DNA from: Bacillota bacterium
GTDB taxonomy: Bacteria > Bacillota > Clostridia > Lachnospirales > Lachnospiraceae
Assembly (NCBI GenBank): GCA_023437715.1
Contig: JAEZFK010000054.1
Location: 1-38,047, forward strand
Length of the DNA stretch: 38,047 nt
Direction: 5' to 3'
Part shown: in pieces, positions 32,012 to 38,047 of the stretch
Numbering within the stretch: position 1 is the stretch's first letter
Layout: the number at the start of each line of letters is the position of its first letter
The notes under the pieces: generated by a model
The model's database searches: none
What the model was told of the DNA's origin: nothing
Seen by the model: only the letters and a program-made list of their open reading frames with translations
Translations under genes and position numbers: made by a program

Positions 32012-32054
32012 TTAGCACACAAGTGGAGTGATATAAATATCCAGTTTTAGCACA
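32012..32054. repeat. Direct repeats TTAGCACA before the ECF S-component gene
   Basis: TTAGCACA occurs at 32012-32019 and 32047-32054, 35 bp apart start to start, between thiN and the transporter gene. On the minus strand the downstream copy carries the likely -10 element TAAGAT. These could be binding sites for a vitamin B6-responsive regulator; this is an inference. Confidence 0.4.
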
Positions 32055-32098
32055 TTGAACCATGCCAGTTAAGCTGCATCGTTTAACTGCTCATCCGC

Positions 32099-32761
32099 TT
32101 AATCGTGGGATTCCACACAGAGGAGAACTCCGGAATCAAAGTCAATGGTCCCTTCCTCTCCAACCAGCTCGTTGCTGATGCAGAGGCTGGTTCCCACATC
32201 AATATCCTTTTTAAAAAGGGGATATTTAAAGCCGGTCAGGGTGATCCCTTTCACTTCCCCTGTGAGAGGAAGAAAGGAAATGTATTTTCCCTTTGCATCC
32301 TCTGCGCGGAATGTACGTCCCTTATCCAGCACGGTAATCCAGTTCTTTTCATCCGCAATAGCGGTCTCTACCCCTTTTTTTAGGCAGGCATAAAGAAGGT
32401 GGATGTTGCCGATGGCATGATCCATCCTTCCTCCGGTGGCCCCCAGCACCACCAGCTTCTTACAGCCCAGCCTTATGGCGGTATTAAGGGCCAGCTCCGT
32501 ATCCGTCTCATCCTTTTCCGGCTTGTGGATTTCCCAGTCAATGGAACCTTCGGCTCTCTTATACTCCTCAAGGACAGCAGGATCCACCGTATCAAAATCA
32601 CCTACAATAGCATCCGGCTTTAAATACAGCTTATGGAGGGCGGCAAGCCCTCCATCCACAGCAATCACCTTATCAAAGGTTCTGTTCTTTAAAAAACGTT
32701 CCGCAAACCCAAAGTCTATGGTTCCGCCGGTTATAATCAGACCAGTAAGCTCTTCTTTCAC
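32099..32761 (-). CDS. thiN: Thiamine diphosphokinase
   Basis: Transfers pyrophosphate from ATP to thiamine, making thiamine diphosphate. The 220-residue protein shows IAVDGGLAALHKLYLKPDAIVGDFDTVDP, KDETDTELALNTAI and LGATGGRMDHAIGNIHLL, the family's nucleotide- and substrate-binding set. It starts at GTG 32761, which overlaps the rpe stop as GTGA (4 nt), with GAGG 10 nt upstream, so translation is coupled to rpe. The rsgA-rpe-thiN order is usual in Clostridia. A weak CAGTTAA/TTAACTG stem at 32066-32089 may end its transcript. Confidence 0.96.
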   Translation of the reverse strand: MKEELTGLIITGGTIDFGFAERFLKNRTFDKVIAVDGGLAALHKLYLKPDAIVGDFDTVDPAVLEEYKRAEGSIDWEIHKPEKDETDTELALNTAIRLGCKKLVVLGATGGRMDHAIGNIHLLYACLKKGVETAIADEKNWITVLDKGRTFRAEDAKGKYISFLPLTGEVKGITLTGFKYPLFKKDIDVGTSLCISNELVGEEGTIDFDSGVLLCVESHD

Positions 32762-33420
32762 CTTTCGAATTCCTCAAATATCTTTAAAAATGCCTTTGTA
32801 TTGGCTGCCGCATCACCTTTAAACACGGCGGAGCCTGCCACAAAAACGTTAGCGCCTGCCTCAATCAGTTCCCTTATATTATCACAGGTCACGCCTCCGT
32901 CCACCTGGATATCCGTATCCAGACCCCGTTCCATGCACATGGCCCTTAAGGCCCTGACCTTATCCAGGGTATAGGGGATGAACTTCTGGCCGCCAAAGCC
33001 CGGATTTACAGTCATGATTAAAACCATATCAACCTCTCCCAGAATACAGTCCAGAACAGATAAGGGAGTTGCGGGGTTTAAAGCTACTCCGGTCTTTAAT
33101 CCGGCTTCCTTGATCTGGTTGATTGTCCTGTCCAAATGGGTGCAGGCCTCTGCATGCACGCAGATGAGATCGGCTCCCGCTTCTTTCATATCCTGGATAT
33201 ATCTTCCCGGTTCCCGTACCATCATATGAACGTCAAAGACCCGGTCGGTACAGCTTCTGAGGCTGCTGATTACAGGCATTCCGAAGGAAATGCTGGGCAC
33301 ATATTCTCCATCCATCACATCCAGATGGATGTAATGGGCGCCTGCAGCCGCCACATCCGACACCTGCTGTCCAAGATTTTTAAAGTCCGCCGCCAATATA
33401 GAAGGGGCCAGTTTAAGCAT
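32758..33420 (-). CDS. rpe: Ribulose-phosphate 3-epimerase
   Basis: Interconverts ribulose 5-phosphate and xylulose 5-phosphate in the pentose phosphate pathway. The 220-residue TIM-barrel protein has LAPSILAADF, HLDVMDGEYVPSISFG, DVHMMVREP, VHAEAC, TVNPGFGGQKF with the catalytic region, and IQVDGGV. ATG 33420 has AAGGAGA upstream. It lies 1 nt after rsgA and overlaps thiN. Confidence 0.98.
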   Translation of the reverse strand: MLKLAPSILAADFKNLGQQVSDVAAAGAHYIHLDVMDGEYVPSISFGMPVISSLRSCTDRVFDVHMMVREPGRYIQDMKEAGADLICVHAEACTHLDRTINQIKEAGLKTGVALNPATPLSVLDCILGEVDMVLIMTVNPGFGGQKFIPYTLDKVRALRAMCMERGLDTDIQVDGGVTCDNIRELIEAGANVFVAGSAVFKGDAAANTKAFLKIFEEFER

Positions 33421-33421
33421 A

Positions 33422-34300
33422 TCAGTATCTCCTTTTCTCTTTTAATTCCTGGTATAAAAGCCGGTAGTTTTCATACCGGCTGGGGCTGATCTTACCATCC
33501 CTCACCGCATCCTTTACGCCGCAGACGGTTTCCCCGATGTGTACACAGCCGAGAAACCGGCAGTCCTCTTCATAGGGAGCGAATTCCGGAAAATAATCCT
33601 TCAGGCCGGTGCATTCCATGTCTCCGATATACATGGAGCTGAAACCCGGGGTATCCATCATATAGGTATCCGGGCCTATGGAAAAAAGCTCCGAATGCCT
33701 GGTGGTGTGCTTTCCTCTTTGAATCTTCTGGCTGATGCCGGCAGTTTCCATCTCCGCCTGGGGATAGAGCAGGTTTGTGAGAGAAGATTTTCCCACTCCC
33801 GACGGCCCTGCCAAAACCGTGGTTTTTCCTTTCACCAGCTCCCGGATTTCTTCAATCCCCTGATTCTCATAGGTGCTGGTAAAGTACACGGGATATCCCG
33901 CCGCCTCATAGATGTCCCGGAAGTCCTGCATTTTTTCATCGCCCGTTAAATCGATTTTGTTGAAGCAGATTTTCACGGGAACCTGCTGGACTTCCATCAT
34001 GACCAGAAAGCGGTCCAGCAGATTTAAATTGGGTTCCGGGCTGGTGATGGAAAACAGCACCAGAGCCTGATCCACATTGGCCACGGCCGGACGGATCAGA
34101 TCATTTTTCCTGGGCAGGATCTGGTCGATGTTTCCCTTTTTCTCCGCTTCATCCAGAATAGAAATTTCCACGTCATCCCCTACCAGAGGCTTTACGTTTC
34201 TGTTGCGGAAAATGCCCTTTGCCTTACATTCGTACAGGTTCCCATCCGCGGCGTGGACGTAATAAAATCCTGCAATTCCTTTCAAAATCTTTCCTGTCAT
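33422..34300 (-). CDS. rsgA: Ribosome small-subunit-dependent GTPase A
   Basis: Circularly permuted GTPase that checks late 30S assembly. The 292-residue protein has an N-terminal OB-fold (KILKGIAGFYYVHAADG), G4 CFNKIDL, G1 LAGPSGVGKSSL, G3 DTPGFSSM and a C-terminal zinc site with Cys, Cys, His and Cys (CRFLGCVHIGETVCGV). ATG 34300 has AAGGAA 6 nt upstream. It follows prkC by 10 nt; in Gram-positives RsgA is reported to be a target of PrkC-type kinases, so the neighbourhood fits. Confidence 0.97.
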   Translation of the reverse strand: MTGKILKGIAGFYYVHAADGNLYECKAKGIFRNRNVKPLVGDDVEISILDEAEKKGNIDQILPRKNDLIRPAVANVDQALVLFSITSPEPNLNLLDRFLVMMEVQQVPVKICFNKIDLTGDEKMQDFRDIYEAAGYPVYFTSTYENQGIEEIRELVKGKTTVLAGPSGVGKSSLTNLLYPQAEMETAGISQKIQRGKHTTRHSELFSIGPDTYMMDTPGFSSMYIGDMECTGLKDYFPEFAPYEEDCRFLGCVHIGETVCGVKDAVRDGKISPSRYENYRLLYQELKEKRRY

Positions 34301-34310
34301 ATATCATTCC

Positions 34311-36449
34311 TTACGATTGAGGAACCGGCACAAATGTGATGGAATAGGAATTGATCACATCGCCTGTATCCACATTTACGATTTCTACGGCTCCGCTGGT
34401 GACGCCGTAAGCCCCTTCAATATTTTTAAAGGATACCGGAAGCATCTGATCTCCTGTCATGGTGACAGGTCCCATCAGTTCCCGGACCTCATCCTTTCCG
34501 TTCACCGTCTGTCTCAGCTGTATTTTCAAGGTGAGCTGGGTGCTGCCGGAGGCGGGTCCTATGATATTCTGAAGGGAATAGGATTTATCAATGGATGCCA
34601 GATATTTGTATTTTGCCAGCTGGGCAGAGCCGCTGCTGACCACAATGCCTACGGCTGATCCTGATTCCACCTGGCTGCCTGCCGTCACGGTCTGACGAAT
34701 GACAACGCCTGCGGCCACGGTTTCCGATGTCTCCTGGGTCACGGTTCCCTGGGTAAGGCCTGCGTCAGCCAGCATCTCGATAGCCACCTCCTGATCCTGT
34801 CCCGAAAGGTCCGGTACTGTAACCGGATTCACCAGTGCAGGTCCCATGCTGGATACCAGAGTCACGGTCTCCCCTTCCTTGGCCTGGGATGGGCTGTAGC
34901 CGATTACATAGCCGTTCTCCACTGTATCACTGTTTTTCTGATCCATGGTCACGACCAGGCCCTTATCTTCCAGGGCTTTCTTTGCGGTAGCGGCATCCAT
35001 TTTTTCTAACCCCATCTGGGATAAATCAATAGTTGCCTTCTCCGGTCCTTTGCTGATTACCACATATACGGCGGAATACTTGTCAACCACCGTACCCTCC
35101 GACGGATCCTGGGAAACCACGTCCCCTTCCTCCACGGTGTCATCAAACACATAATCCTTGATTTTCATATACAGGCCGCCGTTGTCCTTCAGCTTCTGCT
35201 CTGCAATATCCGCAGCCAGGCCCAGGACAGATGTCATTTTCACCTGCTTGTCGCTTATGGTTTCCTCCGTAGAGGCAATGGTCGTGGCTTCCGTTTCCAG
35301 AGAAGAGCCGGACCGGAACAGGCCGCTCACCTTGGAAAATACAATAATCAGTATGATGACAATAATAATAGCCACGGCCACGCCTGCGGCTGTTAAAAGC
35401 TTTTCAATGCCAGGATTAATATCCTCCTGGTCCTGTCTTCTGTTCCTGTTGTTGCCTGCCGGAGGCTGGCTGTTTCTCTCCGGGCGGCGTTCCTTAGGCT
35501 GTTCCTGACTGCGGATGCCGTTTCCCTGTACCTTGCGGCCGGAACGGATCTGTTCCAGCTCCGGCTTTCCGATGACCACAGTCCGGGAATCATCCACCTG
35601 GGAATTGTACTGGACAAAATCCCCGTCAGGATTTACAAGGGCTTTCCGTAAATCAGCCACTACCTCCTGCATGTTTGCGTAACGGAATTCCGGTTTCTTT
35701 TCGGTGCTTTTTAAAATAATATTTTCAAGCCCTACGGGAATGTTTTCGTTATAATAGCTGGGCGGTGTTATAGGGTCCTCCAAATGGGCCAGGGCAACGG
35801 TTACCGTATTATCTCCCTGAAAAGGAACCCGGCCTGCCACCATTTCATACATGGTGATGCCCAGGGAATAAATATCGCTTCGGATATCGCTGTAACCGCC
35901 TCTGGCCTGTTCCGGCGATATGTAATGGACAGAGCCTACTGCTGTGGCGCTTAAGGTCTGGGAAGAAGCTGCCCGGGCAATGCCGAAGTCAGCAACCTTC
36001 ACCTTTCCGTCTCTTGCAATGATGATATTCTGAGGCTTGATATCCCGGTGGATGATGCCCTGCTCATGGGCGGCTGCAATGCCCTGGGCAACGGAAATCG
36101 CAATTCCGATGGCCTCCTTTGTCTCCAGACACCCTTTTTTTGATATATAATTTTTCAGCGTGATTCCTTCAATCAGCTCCATGACGATGTAGTGAAGAGT
36201 TCCTTCATCCACGACGTCATAAATATTTACAATGTTCGGATGAGAGAGGCGGGCAGCTGCCTGGGCCTCCATTTTAAATTTGCTGACAAAATTCTCATCC
36301 GAACTGAACTCTTCTTTCAATACCTTTATGGCAACAAGGCGGTTTAATTTGTGGCACAGGGCCTTATATACATCCGACATTCCGCCGGAACCGATCTGTT
36401 CCAGTATTTCATATCTGTCCTGTAAAAATATCCCCGGTCTTAAGATCAT
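34311..36449 (-). CDS. prkC: PASTA-domain Ser/Thr protein kinase PrkC/PknB
   Basis: Membrane sensor kinase that responds to cell-wall fragments and controls growth or germination in related species. The 712-residue protein has a kinase domain at about 13-270: IGSGGMSDVY, K42, HRDIKPQN at 134-141, DFG at 154-156, activation loop SQTLSATAVGSVHY. A basic, Gln/Pro/Asn-rich linker (280-345) precedes one membrane helix at about 351-371. Outside the cell are three PASTA domains, about 403-468, 470-537 and 542-608. A further beta-rich region of about 100 residues ends the protein. Its ATG overlaps the prpC stop by 4 nt. Confidence 0.97.
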   Translation of the reverse strand: MILRPGIFLQDRYEILEQIGSGGMSDVYKALCHKLNRLVAIKVLKEEFSSDENFVSKFKMEAQAAARLSHPNIVNIYDVVDEGTLHYIVMELIEGITLKNYISKKGCLETKEAIGIAISVAQGIAAAHEQGIIHRDIKPQNIIIARDGKVKVADFGIARAASSQTLSATAVGSVHYISPEQARGGYSDIRSDIYSLGITMYEMVAGRVPFQGDNTVTVALAHLEDPITPPSYYNENIPVGLENIILKSTEKKPEFRYANMQEVVADLRKALVNPDGDFVQYNSQVDDSRTVVIGKPELEQIRSGRKVQGNGIRSQEQPKERRPERNSQPPAGNNRNRRQDQEDINPGIEKLLTAAGVAVAIIIVIILIIVFSKVSGLFRSGSSLETEATTIASTEETISDKQVKMTSVLGLAADIAEQKLKDNGGLYMKIKDYVFDDTVEEGDVVSQDPSEGTVVDKYSAVYVVISKGPEKATIDLSQMGLEKMDAATAKKALEDKGLVVTMDQKNSDTVENGYVIGYSPSQAKEGETVTLVSSMGPALVNPVTVPDLSGQDQEVAIEMLADAGLTQGTVTQETSETVAAGVVIRQTVTAGSQVESGSAVGIVVSSGSAQLAKYKYLASIDKSYSLQNIIGPASGSTQLTLKIQLRQTVNGKDEVRELMGPVTMTGDQMLPVSFKNIEGAYGVTSGAVEIVNVDTGDVINSYSITFVPVPQS

Positions 36450-37189
36450 AAGCTTCCCTCCCTGCCAATCTGCGGATCAATTAAAACAACTCCAATATTG
36501 TCTTTTCCGCCATTGTCATTGGCTACCGTAATCAATTTTTCTGCCTTTTCCGGCAATTCCAGTTCTGAGCAGATAATTTCTTCCATCTCAGCGTCCTCAA
36601 GCATATTGCTGAGGCCATCGGAACACATGAGCACAAAATCTCCCGGCTCCAGGCTGACTTCAAAAAAATCAATCTCCAGCTTATCCTCTGTACCAACCGC
36701 TCTTGTTATAATATTCTTTTTTTCCCGGTAATCCCGGCTTCCCCGTTCCAGCTGGCCTAATGACACCAGCTCTTCCACGTAGGAATGATCCTTTGTGATC
36801 TGCTGCAGCCGGTTCCTCACCAAATACAGGCGGCTGTCTCCAACATTAGCCACATACATGGTAGAATCCTCAATCACTGCTGCCACCAGGGTCGTTCCCA
36901 TGCCGTTTAATTCCGTATTCTTCATGGATTCCTGGTAAAGCATTCCGTTGACTTTTAAGATCCCCTCCCGAAGAAGCGGAACAATCCCCGGCGAATCCGC
37001 CTGTTTTAAGTGGTCCACCAGATTTTCGGCAATATATCTGGAGGCAAAATCCCCGGCCTGATGACCGCCCATGCCGTCAGCAACCAAAAAAAGATTGGGC
37101 AGTGTGCCCAAAGGCTCTGCCTGGGCATAGACATAATCCTGATTGGCCGTGCGGACTCTTCCGGTATCCGTCATAGCGCAAGCCTTCAT
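36446..37189 (-). CDS. prpC: PP2C-type protein phosphatase PrpC/Stp
   Basis: Metal-dependent phosphatase that reverses PrkC phosphorylation. The 247-residue protein has the PP2C motifs RTANQDYVYA, LFLVADGMGGHQAGD, LVAAVIEDSTMYVANVGDSRLYL, KDHSYVEELV, LEPGDFVLMCSDGLSNML and NGGKDNIGVVLI, which supply the acidic metal ligands. ATG 37189 opens the gene. Its stop overlaps the prkC start as ATGA, so phosphatase and kinase are translationally coupled. Confidence 0.97.
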   Translation of the reverse strand: MKACAMTDTGRVRTANQDYVYAQAEPLGTLPNLFLVADGMGGHQAGDFASRYIAENLVDHLKQADSPGIVPLLREGILKVNGMLYQESMKNTELNGMGTTLVAAVIEDSTMYVANVGDSRLYLVRNRLQQITKDHSYVEELVSLGQLERGSRDYREKKNIITRAVGTEDKLEIDFFEVSLEPGDFVLMCSDGLSNMLEDAEMEEIICSELELPEKAEKLITVANDNGGKDNIGVVLIDPQIGREGSL

Positions 37190-37334
37190 CGTTTCATTCT
37201 CACTTCCTCTTTACTCCTGATGTCAGGCGGATATTAGCAATCCGCTCCGCTACTTGCTCATAATCAAATAACAGCTATTGCTGCTTATCAGGCAGAACCA
37301 ATGCTCCATCTGATACAAGTAAGTCCCCTCCCCA

Positions 37335-38047
37335 CTAATTAATTCTCTTCGCATTTGAAGCGGGGGACTTCCCTGATTCGGTTAAAAAGCTTTTTCTCAA
37401 CTGCCCGCAGGCACCGTTAATATCCCGTCCCATTTCTCTTCTTATAGTAACATTTATTCCGTTTTTTTCAAGAAGATTTTTAAATGCCTCTATGGCTTTC
37501 CGGTCTGACTGCACGTAATTGCGTTCTTTAATAGGGTTCACCGGAATCAGATTCACATGGCCGTGCTGGCCTTTTAACAGGGCTGCCAAAGCGGAAGCTT
37601 CTTTTAAATTATCGTTGACACCGCTTACCAGGCTGTATTCAAAGGTGAGCCTTCGCCCTGTTTTTTCAAAATACGCCTGACAGGCATCCAGCACATCCTT
37701 TAGAGGGAAACGGTTCGCCACAGGCATCAGGGTTTTTCTGACCTCATCGTTTGGCGCATGAAGGGACAAAGCCAGGGTGATCTGTAAATCCTCATCAGCC
37801 AATCGAAGGATTCCGGGCACAATGCCGCAGGTAGAAACCGTTATGTTGCGCTGGCTGATATTAAGTCCGTTTTCATCTGTAAGAAGACGGATGAACTGAA
37901 TCAGATAATCAAAGTTGTCTAAAGGTTCTCCGGAACCCATAACGACCACATTGGAAACCCGTTCCCCGGTGATCTTCTGGATCCGGTATATCTGATCAAG
38001 CATTTCCGACGGGCTTAAGTTTCTTTCCAGGCCGTCAAGGGTAGAGG
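37335..38047 (-). CDS. rlmN: Dual-specificity RNA methyltransferase RlmN, 5' part cut by the window edge
   Basis: Radical-SAM enzyme that methylates C2 of A2503 in 23S rRNA and A37 in some tRNAs. The frame is open to the right edge, so the N-terminal third and the CX3CX2C cluster lie outside the window. The visible part begins STLDGLERNLSPSEML, which follows the cluster in the family, then VVVMGSGEPLDNFDYL, STCGIVPGILRLAD, SLHAPNDEVRKTLMPV, FEYSLVSGVND and, near the C-terminus, REMGRDINGACGQLR with the methyl-carrying Cys. It lies 145 nt upstream of prpC; the order rlmN-prpC-prkC is common in Clostridia. Confidence 0.97.
   Translation of the reverse strand, partial: STLDGLERNLSPSEMLDQIYRIQKITGERVSNVVVMGSGEPLDNFDYLIQFIRLLTDENGLNISQRNITVSTCGIVPGILRLADEDLQITLALSLHAPNDEVRKTLMPVANRFPLKDVLDACQAYFEKTGRRLTFEYSLVSGVNDNLKEASALAALLKGQHGHVNLIPVNPIKERNYVQSDRKAIEAFKNLLEKNGINVTIRREMGRDINGACGQLRKSFLTESGKSPASNAKRIN

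Overview
The window reads as chromosomal core DNA from an endospore-forming, anaerobic Firmicute, most likely a Lachnospiraceae member (Clostridium cluster XIVa, Lacrimispora/Enterocloster-like). The signs are sporulation genes (yqfC, yqfD, spoIVA), moderate GC, strong AAGGAGG-type ribosome binding sites, and gene orders typical of Clostridia (DUF512-der-plsY-gpsA; ylxM-ffh-rpsP-khpA-rimM-trmD-rplS; rlmN-prpC-prkC-rsgA-rpe-thiN). The genus is an inference. I call 41 protein genes, 40 of them on the minus strand; the one plus-strand gene is a divergent PRPP-synthetase homologue at 19001-20179. Genes at both window edges (yqfD left, rlmN right) are cut by the window.

Layout from the right edge, which is the direction of most transcription. 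rlmN, prpC, prkC, rsgA, rpe and thiN form a translation/signalling block in which prpC/prkC and rpe/thiN overlap by 4 nt. Next come an ECF transporter S component with a pyridoxal/pyridoxamine kinase (vitamin B6 salvage), serS with its own promoter region, and a glyoxalase-like protein with an alpha/beta hydrolase. From 27971 down to 20249 runs a translation and RNA-maturation block: ylxM, ffh, rpsP, khpA, rimM, trmD, rplS, lepB, rbgA, rnhB, yraN, pgeF.

The plus-strand prs homologue lies between this block and DUF512-der-plsY-gpsA. A branched-chain amino-acid ABC importer (livJ-livH-livM-livG-livF) with its own strong promoter sits between gpsA and spoIVA. After spoIVA come a beta-CASP RNase-like protein with RNase HI, an LprI-like membrane-anchored protein, alaS, rpsU and yqfC-yqfD.

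Most of the window is housekeeping and I see no clear new multi-gene system. I found no tRNA, rRNA, CRISPR, insertion sequence, prophage or integrase. No gap between genes exceeds about 190 bases. The items most worth a second look are a 51-bp tandem hairpin repeat before der, the divergent PRPP synthetase, the matching sigma-E-like promoters of yqfC and spoIVA, a 16-bp perfect palindrome in the serS leader, the archaeal/eukaryal-like signature of SerRS, and direct repeats before the B6 uptake pair.
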